A DNA stretch of 64,000 bases from assembly GCF_030817475.1 (NCBI RefSeq), contig NZ_JAUSZJ010000002.1, positions 3,326,001-3,390,000 of the forward strand, read 5' to 3'. Position 1 is the first letter of the stretch; each line of letters opens with the position of its first letter. The position numbers were made by a program, and so were the translations under genes. Of the stretch, positions 16,675 to 29,754 are shown piece by piece. Below the pieces are notes generated by a model. It had not been told where the DNA came from, made no database searches, and saw nothing but the letters and a program-made list of their open reading frames with translations. This DNA comes from Streptomyces sp. V2I9 (GTDB lineage: Bacteria; Actinomycetota; Actinomycetes; Streptomycetales; Streptomycetaceae).

Positions 16675-18537
16675 GTGGCTGACGTACCTGCCGATCTTGC
16701 CGCAGTGTGGCCACGAGTGCTGGAGCAACTCCTCGGGGAGGGCCAGCAGGGCATCGAGCCGAAGGACAAGCAGTGGATCGAGCGCTGTCAGCCGCTGGCA
16801 CTCGTCGCCGACACCGCGCTGCTGGCCGTCCCCAACGAATGGGGCAAGCGCGTCCTGGAGACCCGGCTCGCACCGCTCATCAGCGAGACGCTGACCCGCG
16901 AGTGCGGCCGCCCCATCCGGATCGCCATCACCGTCGACGACTCCGCGGGCGAGCCGCCGGCGCCCCCGTCGCACCAGAGCCAGCAGGGCCACCGCTACCC
17001 ACCGCAGCCGCGCGACGACTCCGGGCGGGGTGACTCGTACGACGGTTACGACCAGCGGTCGTCCGACGACGGCATGCCGACGGCCCGGCCCGCCTACCCC
17101 GACTACCAGCAGCAGCGTCCGGAGCCCGGCGCCTGGCCGCGTACCCAGGACGACCTCTCCTGGCAGCAACCCCGGCACAGCGGCTACCAGGACCGCGAGC
17201 AGCCGTCCGGCGAGCCGTACCGCGAAAGCGACGCGTACCGCGGGAGCGAGCCGTACCGGGAGAACGAGCAGTACCGGGAGCAGTCCTCCGAGCAGTGGCA
17301 GCCGTACGGCACCGGGCGGCCCCAGCACGACTACCGGTCGCAGCCGCCCGAGCGCCAGGGGTACGACCAGCAGCGCCCCGAACGGCAGGACCAGCAGCCG
17401 CAGCACCGCCAGGGCGGCCCCGGCCACGGTCCCGGACGGACCGGCGGCTCGGTCCCCGGCCCGATGGGCGCCCAGCCGGCCCCCGCGCCGGGCCCCGGCG
17501 AACCGCACGCCCGGCTCAATCCGAAGTACCTCTTCGACACCTTCGTCATCGGGGCCTCCAACCGGTTCGCGCACGCCGCGGCCGTCGCCGTGGCCGAGGC
17601 GCCCGCGAAGGCGTACAACCCTCTGTTCATCTACGGGGAGTCGGGACTCGGCAAGACCCACCTGCTGCACGCCATCGGGCACTACGCGCGGAGCCTCTAC
17701 CCGGGGACGCGGGTGCGGTACGTGAGCTCGGAGGAGTTCACCAACGAGTTCATCAACTCGATCCGCGACGGCAAGGGCGACACCTTCCGCAAGCGCTACC
17801 GCGACGTGGACATCCTGCTGGTCGACGACATCCAGTTCCTGGCGAGCAAGGAGTCGACGCAGGAGGAGTTCTTCCACACCTTCAACACGCTGCACAACGC
17901 GAACAAGCAGATCGTGCTCTCCTCGGACCGGCCGCCGAAACAGCTGGTGACGCTGGAGGACCGCCTGCGCAACCGCTTCGAGTGGGGCCTGACCACCGAC
18001 GTCCAGCCGCCCGAGCTGGAGACCCGGATCGCGATCCTCCGCAAGAAGGCGGTCCAGGAGCAGCTCAACGCCCCGCCGGAGGTACTGGAGTTCATCGCCT
18101 CGCGGATCTCGCGCAACATCCGTGAGCTGGAGGGCGCGCTGATCCGGGTGACCGCCTTCGCCTCGCTGAACCGGCAGCCGGTGGACCTCGGGCTGACGGA
18201 GATCGTGCTGAAGGACCTGATCCCGGGCGGCGAGGAAGCGGCCCCGGAGATCACCGCGCCGGCCATCATGGCGGCGACCGCGGACTACTTCGGGCTCACC
18301 GTGGACGACCTCTGCGGATCGTCGCGCAGCCGGGTGCTCGTGACGGCGCGCCAGATCGCGATGTATCTGTGCCGCGAGCTGACCGACCTCTCGCTGCCGA
18401 AGATCGGTGCGCAGTTCGGGGGCCGCGACCACACGACGGTCATGCACGCGGACCGGAAGATCCGGGCGCTGATGGCGGAGCGCCGCTCCATCTACAACCA
18501 GGTCACCGAACTGACCAACCGCATCAAGAACGGCTGA
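16675..18537 (+). CDS. dnaA: Chromosomal replication initiator protein DnaA
   Basis: 620 residues from the GTG at 16675, long because of the Streptomyces-type domain II. Domain I spans residues 1-~95. Domain II (~96-280) is a Pro/Gln/Arg/Tyr-rich linker with repeated EPYRE/EQYRE-like units. The domain III AAA+ ATPase begins near [13 protein letters not shown] (~281), with Walker [10 protein letters not shown] at ~321-329 and Walker B LVDDIQF at ~382-388. Domain IV ends with the DNA-contacting signature [15 protein letters not shown]. DnaA-ATP binds the boxes of oriC directly downstream and unwinds the origin. Confidence 0.98.
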   Translation: MADVPADLAAVWPRVLEQLLGEGQQGIEPKDKQWIERCQPLALVADTALLAVPNEWGKRVLETRLAPLISETLTRECGRPIRIAITVDDSAGEPPAPPSHQSQQGHRYPPQPRDDSGRGDSYDGYDQRSSDDGMPTARPAYPDYQQQRPEPGAWPRTQDDLSWQQPRHSGYQDREQPSGEPYRESDAYRGSEPYRENEQYREQSSEQWQPYGTGRPQHDYRSQPPERQGYDQQRPERQDQQPQHRQGGPGHGPGRTGGSVPGPMGAQPAPAPGPGEPHARLNPKYLFDTFVIGASNRFAHAAAVAVAEAPAKAYNPLFIYGESGLGKTHLLHAIGHYARSLYPGTRVRYVSSEEFTNEFINSIRDGKGDTFRKRYRDVDILLVDDIQFLASKESTQEEFFHTFNTLHNANKQIVLSSDRPPKQLVTLEDRLRNRFEWGLTTDVQPPELETRIAILRKKAVQEQLNAPPEVLEFIASRISRNIRELEGALIRVTAFASLNRQPVDLGLTEIVLKDLIPGGEEAAPEITAPAIMAATADYFGLTVDDLCGSSRSRVLVTARQIAMYLCRELTDLSLPKIGAQFGGRDHTTVMHADRKIRALMAERRSIYNQVTELTNRIKNG

Positions 18538-18573
18538 CACCGGCTCTCGGCACGGCGGGGCACCCCCCTTCCC

Positions 18574-18603
18574 GGACAGCAGGACAGCAGGACAGCAGGA
18601 CAA
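18574..18603. repeat. 8-bp tandem repeat downstream of dnaA
   Basis: Three perfect copies of GGACAGCA plus a partial fourth (GGACAA), 36 bp after the dnaA stop and before its terminator. Possibly slippage-prone; no known function. Confidence 0.85.
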
Positions 18604-18654
18604 CCGGGCTTCTGGCCTTCTGAGCAGCCGGACTCCCGGAGTCCTCTTCCCAGG

Positions 18655-18696
18655 GCGCCTGTCGCGGACCTCCACGGTTCGCGGCAGGCGCTTTTT
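18655..18696 (+). terminator. dnaA terminator
   Basis: Twelve-bp stem (GCGCCTGTCGCG / CGCGGCAGGCGC, one G-T pair) with a 13-nt loop, immediately followed by TTTTT. One of the few canonical rho-independent terminators in this GC-rich window; it insulates oriC from dnaA transcription. Confidence 0.9.
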
Positions 18697-18859
18697 CGCG
18701 TCCCCGAGGCCTCAGGCTCCGACGCGTAGTCCGTACACGGTGCCTGTCCGGACCCCGCCACGGGCATCCGGGAGCCCTTGGCAGCGCTTCTGTGCGGTGC
18801 CGGAACTCCGTGACGAGCTCCCCGATCCGACCGCGTTGTTCGAATACGTACTGCTCAGA

Positions 18860-19430
18860 GGGGCTTCTCCACAGATGTGCGAAGTATTTTCCGTCCACAG
18901 CCCGGGGACTGGGAAGTTGTCCATATTGCGTCCACAGGACGCGCTGCCGATACTCCATCAGGCCAGGTCACGTGGTTGGGGATTTGTGGTCAACGATCAT
19001 CCACAGCCTGTGGACAGATTCTTCTTCCACAGGGGGTCCTCGATGTTGTCCACCGGCGGCCCACAGGCAGGGCCAGGTTGTCCCCAGCTTCTCCACACCC
19101 CTGTCCACTGTTCGGCAACGCGACACCCGCTCTCACCGCCCGGAGTGAAAGGCGTCACACCAAGGTGCTGGGTTGGCTTGTGGGGAACGGGGGTAAAGCT
19201 GGGGACAGCGCTGGGGAGAAGTAGCCCCCTCCTGTGCATCGGGTGTGCAGAACTTTCGCCCGTCCACAGATAGGCCCGGTTGTCCACGGATGCCGCCCAC
19301 AGGACCGGTGGACAAAAAACAGTCGTTGACCTGCGCAAACGACGTTATCCACGGTTTCCACAGGGCCTACTACTACTACCACTCAGAGTTAGCCAGGAAT
19401 CCGCTTCGAAGTGGGGCCTGTGTACAACTC
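18860..19430. other. oriC: Chromosomal replication origin oriC
   Basis: The whole dnaA-dnaN gap (18538-19598) has no convincing gene. From 18865 onward it is packed with DnaA boxes in both orientations. Plus strand: TTCTCCACA 18865, CCGTCCACA 18891, TTGTCCATA 18917, GCGTCCACA 18928, TCATCCACA 18997, TCTTCCACA 19023, TTGTCCACC 19046, TTCTCCACA 19089, CTGTCCACT 19101, CCGTCCACA 19260, TTGTCCACG 19280, TTATCCACG 19345, GTTTCCACA 19354. Minus strand: CTGTCCACA 19009-19017, TTCCCCACA 19179-19187, TTGTCCACC 19307-19315, TTGTACACA 19419-19427. This fits the established Streptomyces origin with about 19 boxes. Boxes fall in two groups, about 18.86-19.11 and 19.18-19.43 kb. None of those listed is a perfect TTGTCCACA, consistent with many weak sites acting together. 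No long AT-rich tract is evident. Confidence 0.95.
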
Positions 19431-19598
19431 GACCGGCGACCGTCGCGGACTTCTTGGCCCGACTTGACCCCGAGCAGCAACGGCTGTCGGTGCCGTACGT
19501 CAGACTGGACCCCGGAGCCTCCGCCGACTCGGCCGTGGGCTCCGGTCCAGACGACGAAGGCCAGCAGGGCGAGCGAGCAACAGCAGGAGGCGGTTCCG

Positions 19599-20729
19599 GT
19601 GAAGATCCGGGTGGAGCGCGATGTACTCGCGGAGGCGGTGGCCTGGGTGGCCCGCAGCCTCCCGGCCCGTCCGCCGGCGCCCGTTCTCGCGGGTCTTCTG
19701 CTGAAGGCCGAGGACGGTGCGCTCAGCTTCTCCAGCTTCGACTACGAGGTCTCCGCCAGGGTCTCCGTCGACGCGGAGATCGACGAGGACGGCACGGTGC
19801 TCGTCTCCGGCCGGCTGCTCGCCGACATCTGCCGCGCCCTCCCCAACCGCCCGGTGGAGATCTCCACCGACGGTGTGCGCGCCACGGTCGTCTGCGGCTC
19901 CTCGCGCTTCACCCTCCACACACTGCCTGTGGAGGAGTACCCGGCGCTGCCGCAGATGCCGACCGCCACGGGAACCGTCCCCGGCGAGGTCTTCGCCTCG
20001 GCCGCCGCCCAGGTCGCCATCGCCGCCGGCCGTGACGACACGCTGCCCGTGCTCACCGGTGTGCGCATCGAGATCGAGGGCGACACGGTCACCCTCGCCT
20101 CCACCGACCGCTACCGCTTCGCGGTCCGCGAGTTCCTGTGGAAGCCGGAGAACGCGGACGCCTCGGCGGTCGCCCTGGTGCCCGCCAAGACGCTCCTGGA
20201 CACCGCGAAGGCCCTCACCAGCGGTGACACGGTCACCCTGGCGCTCTCCGGCTCCGGTGCGGGCGAGGGACTGATCGGTTTCGAGGGCGCCGGACGCCGC
20301 ACCACCACGCGGCTGCTCGAGGGCGACCTGCCGAAGTACCGCACGCTGTTCCCGACCGAGTTCAACTCCGTCGCGGTGATCGAGACGGCCCCCTTCGTCG
20401 AGGCCGTCAAGCGTGTGGCCCTGGTCGCCGAGCGCAACACCCCCGTACGGCTCAGCTTCGAACAGGGTGTCCTCATCCTGGAGGCCGGTTCCAGCGACGA
20501 CGCACAGGCTGTGGAGAGGGTCGACGCGGTGCTGGAGGGCGACGACATCTCGATCGCCTTCAACCCGACGTTCCTGCTGGACGGACTGAGCGCGATCGAC
20601 TCCCCGGTCGCCCAGCTCTCGTTCACCACCTCCACGAAGCCCGCCCTGCTCAGCGGCCGCCCGGCCGTCGACGCCGAGGCGGACGACGCGTACAAGTACC
20701 TGATCATGCCGGTGCGCCTCTCCGGCTGA
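19599..20729 (+). CDS. dnaN: DNA polymerase III beta sliding clamp
   Basis: 376 residues from the GTG at 19599, with CAGGAGG 8 bp upstream; longer in-frame starts run back into oriC and are rejected. Three clamp domains are present, opening with MKIRVERDVLAEAVAWVARS and ending with the conserved peptide-binding pocket strand YKYLIMPVRL. The ring-shaped dimer tethers polymerase to DNA. It is transcribed away from oriC and terminated by the hairpin at 20776-20809. Confidence 0.98.
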   Translation: MKIRVERDVLAEAVAWVARSLPARPPAPVLAGLLLKAEDGALSFSSFDYEVSARVSVDAEIDEDGTVLVSGRLLADICRALPNRPVEISTDGVRATVVCGSSRFTLHTLPVEEYPALPQMPTATGTVPGEVFASAAAQVAIAAGRDDTLPVLTGVRIEIEGDTVTLASTDRYRFAVREFLWKPENADASAVALVPAKTLLDTAKALTSGDTVTLALSGSGAGEGLIGFEGAGRRTTTRLLEGDLPKYRTLFPTEFNSVAVIETAPFVEAVKRVALVAERNTPVRLSFEQGVLILEAGSSDDAQAVERVDAVLEGDDISIAFNPTFLLDGLSAIDSPVAQLSFTTSTKPALLSGRPAVDAEADDAYKYLIMPVRLSG

Positions 20730-20775
20730 TCCCGCCTGCCCCCGGCCGTCCGGGGGACCTTTCCGCGGCAGTTTC

Positions 20776-20809
20776 CGGCGGGCCCGCTCGGCGCGGAGCG
20801 GGCCCGCCG
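20776..20809 (+). terminator. dnaN terminator
   Basis: Fourteen-bp perfect inverted repeat (CGGCGGGCCCGCTC / GAGCGGGCCCGCCG), 6-nt loop, 47 bp after the dnaN stop. A smaller hairpin (CCCCCGG / CCGGGGG, 20739-20756) lies between. Confidence 0.75.
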
Positions 20810-20890
20810 TGCTGTCCCCGGCCGGGCGTAGGCTCGGACACGGGTGCAGATGCCCCGACGCTTATCGCCACGACGCTTAAGGAATCTCTG

Positions 20891-21775
20891 ATGGAGCTCG
20901 GTCTCGTCGGCCTCGGCAAGATGGGCGGCAACATGCGTGAGCGCATCCGCCGCGCAGGCCACACCGTCATCGGTTACGACCGCAACCCGGATGTCGCCGA
21001 TGTCCACAGTCTCGAAGAGCTTGTGGGCAAGCTGAAGGGCCCGCGGGTCGTCTGGGTCATGGTGCCGGCCGGCGCCGCGACCCAGTCCACGATCGACGAG
21101 CTGGCCGAACTGCTCTCGCCCGGCGACGTCGTCGTCGACGGCGGGAACTCGCGCTGGACCGACGACGAGAAGCACGCCGTCGAGCTGGGCCTCAAGGACA
21201 TCGGCTTCGTCGACTGCGGCGTCTCCGGCGGCGTCTGGGGCCTGGAGAACGGCTACGCCCTGATGTACGGCGGCACCGAGGAGAACGTGGCGAAGGTCCA
21301 GCCGATCTTCGACGCGCTGAAGCCCGAGGGCGACTTCGGCTCCGTCCACGCGGGCAAGGTCGGCGCCGGCCACTTCGCGAAGATGGTCCACAACGGCATC
21401 GAGTACGCCATGATGCAGGCGTACGCCGAGGGCTGGGAGCTGCTGGAGAAGGTCGACTCCGTCACCGACGTGCGCGAGGTCTTCCGCTCATGGCAGGAGG
21501 GCACGGTCATCCGCTCCTGGCTGCTCGACCTCGCGGTCAACGCGCTCGACGACGACGAGCACCTGGACAAGCTCCGCGGATACGCCGCCGACTCGGGCGA
21601 GGGCCGCTGGACGGTGGAGGCCGCGATCGACAACGCGGTGCCGCTGCCCGCGATCACGGCGTCGCTGTTCGCGCGGTTCGCCTCGCGCCAGGACGACTCC
21701 CCGCAGATGAAGATGATCGCCGCGCTGCGCAACCAGTTCGGCGGCCACGCGGTCGAGTCCAAGTCCGAGAACTGA
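20891..21775 (+). CDS. gnd: 6-phosphogluconate dehydrogenase, decarboxylating (NAD-type short form)
   Basis: 294 residues, the short form (the long enterobacterial type has ~470). The N-terminal Rossmann motif is GLVGLGKMGGNM at residues 4-15. The substrate and catalytic stretches are VVDGGNSRWTDDEKHAVELG, DCGVSGGVWGLENGYALMYG (with the SGG motif) and KMVHNGIEYAMMQ carrying the catalytic Lys/Asn. Oxidises 6-phosphogluconate to ribulose 5-phosphate plus CO2 in the pentose phosphate pathway. It regularly sits between dnaN and recF in Streptomyces. Confidence 0.95.
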   Translation: MELGLVGLGKMGGNMRERIRRAGHTVIGYDRNPDVADVHSLEELVGKLKGPRVVWVMVPAGAATQSTIDELAELLSPGDVVVDGGNSRWTDDEKHAVELGLKDIGFVDCGVSGGVWGLENGYALMYGGTEENVAKVQPIFDALKPEGDFGSVHAGKVGAGHFAKMVHNGIEYAMMQAYAEGWELLEKVDSVTDVREVFRSWQEGTVIRSWLLDLAVNALDDDEHLDKLRGYAADSGEGRWTVEAAIDNAVPLPAITASLFARFASRQDDSPQMKMIAALRNQFGGHAVESKSEN

Positions 21776-21892
21776 GCGGGACGCCGACGCGCGGGCGTCG
21801 GCGTCCGGCAGGCGCGAACAGGCCGCGCCACGACGCGCCGCACGGCGCGGCAGCCTGCGAAGCGGAAGCACCCATGGGAGAGGTCGGACATC

Positions 21893-23023
21893 ATGCACGT
21901 CACCCATCTCTCGTTGGCCGACTTCCGCTCGTACGCCCGGGTCGAGGTCCCTCTCGATCCGGGCGTCACCGCGTTCGTGGGGGCCAACGGGCAGGGCAAG
22001 ACCAATCTGGTCGAGGCTGTCGGCTACCTCGCCACCCTCGGCAGCCACCGGGTCTCCTCGGATGCCCCGCTCGTGCGGATGGGCGCGGAGCGGGCGGTGA
22101 TCCGCGCGGCGGTGACGCAGGGCGAGCGCTCGCAGCTGGTCGAGCTGGAGCTGAATCCGGGCCGCGCCAACCGGGCCCGTATCAACAGGTCCTCGCAGGT
22201 CAGACCGCGTGATGTGCTGGGCATCGTCCGGACGGTGCTGTTCGCGCCGGAGGACCTGGCGCTGGTCAAGGGCGATCCCGGCGAGCGGCGGCGGTTCCTG
22301 GACGAGCTGGTCACCGCGCGCTCGCCGCGGATGGCCGGGGTCCGCTCCGACTACGAGCGGGTGCTCAAGCAGCGCAACACCCTGCTGAAGTCCGCGGCGA
22401 TGGCCAGGCGGCACGGCGGTCGCTCGATGGACCTGTCCACCCTGGACGTCTGGGACCAGCATCTGGGCCGGGTGGGCGCCGAGCTGCTGGCGCAGCGGCT
22501 CGATCTGGTCGCCACGCTCCAGCCGCTGGCCGACAAGGCGTACGGGGACGTCGCGCCGGGCGGCGGTCCGGTGGCGCTGGAGTACCACAGCTCGGTCGGC
22601 GAGGGCGTGGGTCCCGAGCGCACCCGCGACGAGCTGTACGAACAGCTGATCGCGGCGCTCGTGGGGGTCCGGAAGCAGGAGATCGAACGGGGCGTGACGC
22701 TGGTCGGTCCGCACCGCGACGATCTGCTGCTGGGGCTGCGCGGTATGCCCGCGAAGGGGTACGCGAGTCACGGCGAGTCGTGGAGTTACGCGCTGGCGCT
22801 GCGGCTGGCCTCGTTCGAGCTGCTGCGCTCCGAGGGCAACGAGCCGGTGCTGGTGCTGGACGACGTCTTCGCCGAGCTGGACGCCCGCCGCCGGGAGCGG
22901 CTGGCGGAGCTGGTGGCGCCGGGCGAGCAGGTGCTGGTGACGGCCGCGGTGGCGGAGGACGTGCCGGGGGTGCTGGCGGGGACGCGGTACGCGGTGGGCG
23001 CGGGCGAGGTGGAGCGCGTATGA
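21893..23023 (+). CDS. recF: DNA replication and repair protein RecF
   Basis: 376 residues. The opening [14 protein letters not shown] is the RecF signature; Walker [10 protein letters not shown] is at 30-38 and the C-terminal Walker [20 protein letters not shown] at ~320-338 is SMC/ABC-like. RecF helps load RecA at single-strand gaps during replication restart. The DUF721 gene starts inside its stop codon (ATGA), so the two are translationally coupled. The final third is very GC-rich. Confidence 0.97.
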   Translation: MHVTHLSLADFRSYARVEVPLDPGVTAFVGANGQGKTNLVEAVGYLATLGSHRVSSDAPLVRMGAERAVIRAAVTQGERSQLVELELNPGRANRARINRSSQVRPRDVLGIVRTVLFAPEDLALVKGDPGERRRFLDELVTARSPRMAGVRSDYERVLKQRNTLLKSAAMARRHGGRSMDLSTLDVWDQHLGRVGAELLAQRLDLVATLQPLADKAYGDVAPGGGPVALEYHSSVGEGVGPERTRDELYEQLIAALVGVRKQEIERGVTLVGPHRDDLLLGLRGMPAKGYASHGESWSYALALRLASFELLRSEGNEPVLVLDDVFAELDARRRERLAELVAPGEQVLVTAAVAEDVPGVLAGTRYAVGAGEVERV

Positions 23024-23604
23024 CCGGCCGGGACGAGCGGGCGGGCGGGACGGGCGCGGACGGTGGCACGCCGGAGGGCGGGAGCCCGAAGCCGCCCGAG
23101 GTGTCCGGGGTCGACCTGGCCCGCGTCGCGCTGCGGGCGGCGAAGGAACAGGCCCGCGCGCGGGGCGCGGCGGCGCAGCAGAAGAAGCAGGCCCGGCGGG
23201 GTGGCGGGCTGCGGTCGGGGGCCCGGTCGGACGGCCGGGACCCGCAGGCGCTGGGGTCCGCGATCAACCGGCTGATCACCGAACGTGGCTGGGAGACGCC
23301 CGCGGCGGTCGGCGGGGTGATGGGCCGGTGGCCGCAGATCGTCGGCGAGGACCTGGCGAAGCACTGCGTGCCGCTGCGGTACGACGAGGCACCGGACGCG
23401 CGGGTGCTGACCGTGAGCTGTGACTCGACGGCGTGGGCGACGCAGCTGCGGCTGCTGGCTCCGCAGCTGGTGGCCCGGCTGAACGCGGACCTGGGGCAGG
23501 GCACCGTACGGATGATCAAGGTGGTCGGTCCGGGCGGCCCGGAGCGCCGGTACGGGCCGTTGCGGGCGCCGGGCAGCAAGGGGCCGGGGGACACCTACGG
23601 GTGA
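23020..23604 (+). CDS. DUF721 (DciA-like) protein
   Basis: 194 residues starting at the ATG that overlaps the recF stop. The first ~85 residues are disordered, Gly/Ala/Arg/Gln-rich. The DUF721 core follows: [38 protein letters not shown] and [23 protein letters not shown]721 proteins resemble DciA, the helicase-loading factor of bacteria that lack DnaC or DnaI. That function fits the position between recF and gyrB, but it is inferred from the family. Confidence 0.88.
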   Translation: MTGRDERAGGTGADGGTPEGGSPKPPEVSGVDLARVALRAAKEQARARGAAAQQKKQARRGGGLRSGARSDGRDPQALGSAINRLITERGWETPAAVGGVMGRWPQIVGEDLAKHCVPLRYDEAPDARVLTVSCDSTAWATQLRLLAPQLVARLNADLGQGTVRMIKVVGPGGPERRYGPLRAPGSKGPGDTYG

Positions 23605-26121
<2,517 letters not shown>

Positions 26122-26168
26122 GTCGGCCGTACCAGCCACGCCGCCGCTCGAAAGGACTTTGACCAGCA

Positions 26169-28811
26169 ATGGCCGACGAGAACACCCCTGAGACACCTGA
26201 ATCCGTGACGCTCGAGGAGGAGGTCACCGTCCCCGGCGTGGGGATGCGGGTCGAGCCCGTCCAGCTCGAGACGGAGATGCAGCGCTCCTACCTCGACTAC
26301 GCGATGTCCGTCATCGTCTCGCGCGCGCTGCCCGACGTGCGGGACGGCCTCAAGCCCGTCCACCGCCGGGTGCTGTACGCGATGTACGACGGCGGGTACC
26401 GCCCCGAGAAGGGCTTCTACAAGTGCGCCCGCGTCGTCGGCGACGTCATGGGCACGTACCACCCGCACGGCGACTCCTCCATCTACGACGCCCTGGTGCG
26501 CCTGGCGCAGCCGTGGTCGATGCGGATGCCGCTGGTGGACTCCAACGGCAACTTCGGTTCCCCGGGCAACGACCCGGCCGCCGCCATGCGGTACACCGAG
26601 TGCAAGATGATGCCGCTGTCCATGGAGATGGTCCGGGACATCGACGAGGAGACCGTCGACTTCCAGGACAACTACGACGGCCGCAACCAGGAGCCGACGG
26701 TTCTGCCGGCGCGCTTCCCGAACCTGCTGGTCAACGGCTCCGCCGGGATCGCGGTCGGTATGGCGACCAACATCCCGCCGCACAACCTGCGCGAGGTCGC
26801 CGCGGGCGCCCAGTGGTACCTGGAGCACCCGGAGGCCTCGCACGAGGAGCTGCAGGACGCGCTGATCGAGCGCATCAAAGGCCCGGACTTCCCCACCGGC
26901 GCGCTGGTCGTGGGCCGTAAGGGCATCGAGGAGGCCTACCGCACCGGCCGTGGCTCGATCACGATGCGCGCGGTCGTCGCGGTCGAGGAGATCCAGGGCC
27001 GCCAGTGCCTGGTCGTCACGGAGCTTCCGTACCAGACCAACCCCGACAACCTCGCGCAGAAGATCGCCGACCTGGTCAAGGACGGTAAGGTCGGCGGCAT
27101 CGCGGATGTGCGCGACGAGACCTCCTCGCGGACGGGGCAGCGCCTGGTCGTCGTCCTGAAGCGGGACGCGGTCGCCAAGGTCGTCCTGAACAACCTGTAC
27201 AAGCACACCGACCTCCAGACGAACTTCGGCGCGAACATGCTGGCGCTCGTCGACGGGGTGCCGCGCACGCTCTCCATCGACGCGTTCATCCGCCACTGGG
27301 TGACGCACCAGATCGAGGTCATCGTCCGGCGGACGAAGTTCCGGCTGCGCAAGGCCGAGGAGCGGGCGCACATCCTGCGCGGCCTCCTCAAGGCCCTGAA
27401 CGCCATCGACGAGGTCATCGCCCTCATCCGCCGCTCGAACACGGTGGAGATCGCGCGCGAGGGCCTGATGGGCCTGCTGGAGATCGACGAGCTCCAGGCC
27501 AACGCCATCCTGGAGATGCAGCTGCGCCGGCTGGCCGCGCTGGAGCACCAGAAGATCACCGCCGAGCACGACGAGCTCCAGGCGAAGATCAACGAGTACA
27601 ACGAGATCCTGGCCTCGCCCGCCAAGCAGCGCGGGATCGTCAGCGAGGAGCTGGCCGCGATCGTCGAGAAGTTCGGCGACGACCGGCGCTCCAAGCTCGT
27701 GCCCTTCGAAGGCGACATGTCCATCGAGGACCTGATCGCCGAGGAGGACATCGTCGTCACGATCTCCCGCAGCGGCTATGTGAAGCGCACGAAGACGGAC
27801 GACTACCGCTCGCAGAAGCGCGGCGGCAAGGGTGTGCGCGGGACGAAGCTGCGCGAGGACGACATCGTCGACCACTTCTTCGTCTCGACGACCCACCACT
27901 GGCTGCTGTTCTTCACCAACAAGGGCCGGGTCTACCGGGCCAAGGCGTACGAGCTGCCCGACGCCGGCCGGGACGCGCGCGGCCAGCACGTCGCCAACCT
28001 CCTGGCCTTCCAGCCGGACGAGAAGATCGCCCAGATCCTCGCGATCCGCGACTACGAGGCCGTGCCGTACCTGATCCTGGCGACGAAGGGCGGTCTGGTG
28101 AAGAAGACCGCGCTCAAGGACTACGACTCGCCGCGTTCGGGCGGTGTCATCGCGATCAACCTGCGCGAGACGCCGGACGGCGGCGACGACGAGCTGATCG
28201 GCGCCGAGCTGGTGTCGGCCGAGGACGACCTGCTGCTCATCAGCAAGAAGGCCCAGTCGATCCGGTTCACCGCGACGGACGACGCGCTGCGCCCGATGGG
28301 CCGCGCCACCTCGGGCGTGAAGGGGATGAGTTTCCGCGAGGGCGACGAACTGCTCTCGATGAATGTCGTCCGGCCCGGTACGTTCGTCTTCACCGCCACC
28401 GACGGCGGGTACGCGAAGCGGACCGCCGTCGACGAGTACCGCGTCCAGGGCCGCGGCGGCCTCGGCATCAAGGCCGCCAAGATCGTGGAGGACCGCGGAT
28501 CGCTCGTCGGCGCGCTGGTGGTCGAGGAGACCGACGAGATTCTCGCCATCACGCTCGGCGGTGGTGTGATTCGTACGCGAGTCAATGAAGTCAGGGAGAC
28601 GGGCCGTGACACCATGGGCGTCCAACTGATCAATCTGGGCAAGCGCGACGCCGTCGTCGGCATCGCGCGCAACGCCGAGGCCGGTCGTGAGGCGGAAGAG
28701 GTCGAAGGGGCCGATGACGCCGAGGGCGAGACGGCCGCGGTGCACGCCGAGGGCGTGAGCGAGGGCACTGTCGAGGGCACGGAGCCTTCGACCGGGGAGC
28801 ACGAGGAGTAA
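26169..28811 (+). CDS. gyrA: DNA gyrase subunit A
   Basis: 880 residues. The catalytic tyrosine is Tyr142 (AAAMRYTE). The quinolone-determining segment reads [12 protein letters not shown] with Ser103 and Asp107 in the wild-type positions. The C-terminal beta-pinwheel has the GyrA box QKRGGKG (within [14 protein letters not shown]) and five further blades with GG(V/L) repeats. The acidic C-terminal tail ([12 protein letters not shown] and on) is longer than in E. coli and typical of actinobacteria. AAAGGA precedes the ATG. Confidence 0.98.
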   Translation: MADENTPETPESVTLEEEVTVPGVGMRVEPVQLETEMQRSYLDYAMSVIVSRALPDVRDGLKPVHRRVLYAMYDGGYRPEKGFYKCARVVGDVMGTYHPHGDSSIYDALVRLAQPWSMRMPLVDSNGNFGSPGNDPAAAMRYTECKMMPLSMEMVRDIDEETVDFQDNYDGRNQEPTVLPARFPNLLVNGSAGIAVGMATNIPPHNLREVAAGAQWYLEHPEASHEELQDALIERIKGPDFPTGALVVGRKGIEEAYRTGRGSITMRAVVAVEEIQGRQCLVVTELPYQTNPDNLAQKIADLVKDGKVGGIADVRDETSSRTGQRLVVVLKRDAVAKVVLNNLYKHTDLQTNFGANMLALVDGVPRTLSIDAFIRHWVTHQIEVIVRRTKFRLRKAEERAHILRGLLKALNAIDEVIALIRRSNTVEIAREGLMGLLEIDELQANAILEMQLRRLAALEHQKITAEHDELQAKINEYNEILASPAKQRGIVSEELAAIVEKFGDDRRSKLVPFEGDMSIEDLIAEEDIVVTISRSGYVKRTKTDDYRSQKRGGKGVRGTKLREDDIVDHFFVSTTHHWLLFFTNKGRVYRAKAYELPDAGRDARGQHVANLLAFQPDEKIAQILAIRDYEAVPYLILATKGGLVKKTALKDYDSPRSGGVIAINLRETPDGGDDELIGAELVSAEDDLLLISKKAQSIRFTATDDALRPMGRATSGVKGMSFREGDELLSMNVVRPGTFVFTATDGGYAKRTAVDEYRVQGRGGLGIKAAKIVEDRGSLVGALVVEETDEILAITLGGGVIRTRVNEVRETGRDTMGVQLINLGKRDAVVGIARNAEAGREAEEVEGADDAEGETAAVHAEGVSEGTVEGTEPSTGEHEE

Positions 28812-28815
28812 GAGC

Positions 28816-29526
28816 GTGAGTGGAGCCACGGGCGCCGGTTCGGCCGCTTCCGGAGCAGGAGCGAACGGTGCCCGTGGCCCTGCCACGGACTCCCAAGGGG
28901 GCACTGTGACGGACACACGAGGGCCTCAGCCCCAGTACGAGGGTTACGCGACCGGGCCGCTGCCCGGCGAGCGTGAGCCCGCACCGGGGCCTTCGGGGCC
29001 GTACCACCCGCCCCAGGCGTACCAGGCGCCCGGCGGCGGCACGCAGGGCGGCCAGCAGCGGCCCGGTCAGGGTGGCGGGACGCTGGGCGGCGCGCAGGGC
29101 CTGGGCGGCGCTCAGGCGACGCGCAAGCCGCGCACGGGGGCGCGGACCACTCCGCGTACCCGCAAGGCCCGACTGCGGGTGGCCAAGGCCGACCCGTGGT
29201 CGGTGATGAAGGTCAGCTTCCTGCTGTCGATCGCGCTGGGCATCTGCACGGTGGTGGCGGCGGCGGTGCTGTGGATGGTCATGGACGCGATGGGCGTCTT
29301 CGAGACCGTCGGCGGCACGATCAGCGAGGCCACCGGCTCCAACGAGAGCAACGGCTTCGATCTGCAGTCGTTCCTGTCGCTGCCGCGCGTGCTCATTTTC
29401 ACCTCGGTCATCGCCGTGATCGACGTGGTGCTGGCCACCGCGCTGGCGACGCTGGGCGCCTTCATCTACAACCTGTCGGCGGGCTTCGTGGGCGGCGTCG
29501 AGCTCACGCTGGCCGAGGACGAGTAG
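28816..29526 (+). CDS. DUF3566 transmembrane protein
   Basis: 236 residues from a GTG just after the gyrA stop. The N-terminal ~115 residues are disordered (Gly/Gln/Pro). The conserved DUF3566 domain follows: KADPWSVMKVSFLLSIALGI, then helix one (TVVAAAVLWMVMDAMGVF) and a second helix (VLIFTSVIAVIDVVLATALA), ending YNLSAGFVGGVELTLAEDE. It is always encoded beside gyrA in actinobacteria; in mycobacteria the equivalent is reported as a cell-wall or division partner. Exact function unknown here. Confidence 0.9.
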   Translation: MSGATGAGSAASGAGANGARGPATDSQGGTVTDTRGPQPQYEGYATGPLPGEREPAPGPSGPYHPPQAYQAPGGGTQGGQQRPGQGGGTLGGAQGLGGAQATRKPRTGARTTPRTRKARLRVAKADPWSVMKVSFLLSIALGICTVVAAAVLWMVMDAMGVFETVGGTISEATGSNESNGFDLQSFLSLPRVLIFTSVIAVIDVVLATALATLGAFIYNLSAGFVGGVELTLAEDE

Positions 29527-29604
29527 GGCACCGGGTATCGATTTTGGGACTGGCCCCGACGTGCGCTAATCTTCAGAGGTCAGCGCGGAGCAGTACAGCG
29601 CGGC

Positions 29605-29678
29605 GGGGCTATAGCTCAGTTGGTTAGAGCGCATCCCTGATAAGGATGAGGCCACAGGTTCAAATCCTGTTAGCCCCA
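29605..29678 (+). tRNA. tRNA-Ile (GAT)
   Basis: Full cloverleaf: acceptor GGGGCTA / TAGCCCC, anticodon stem CATCC/GGATG with loop CTGATAA (anticodon GAT at 29639-29641), T-loop TTCAAAT. CCA is encoded at 29679-29681. Confidence 0.98.
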
Positions 29679-29685
29679 CCAGCAC

Positions 29686-29717
29686 GAAGGCCCCCACCGG
29701 AGACGGTGGGGGCCTTC
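29686..29717 (+). terminator. tRNA-Ile terminator
   Basis: Fourteen-bp perfect inverted repeat (GAAGGCCCCCACCG / CGGTGGGGGCCTTC) with a GAGA loop, 5 bp after the encoded CCA. Confidence 0.85.
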
Positions 29718-29754
29718 TGCGTGTTCCGGTGTTCTGCCGGGGCAGCGGGCGGGG

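Noticed and set aside
17200..17420. Repetitive DNA in dnaA domain II as a mobile or CRISPR repeat
   Set aside because: It is in-frame low-complexity linker coding (Tyr-Arg-Glu/Gln-Pro units), not regularly spaced repeats.
16378..18675. A 765-codon minus-strand frame opposite dnaA
   Set aside because: Mirror of the dnaA coding frame, and it would cover the dnaA promoter; composition is typical of shadows.
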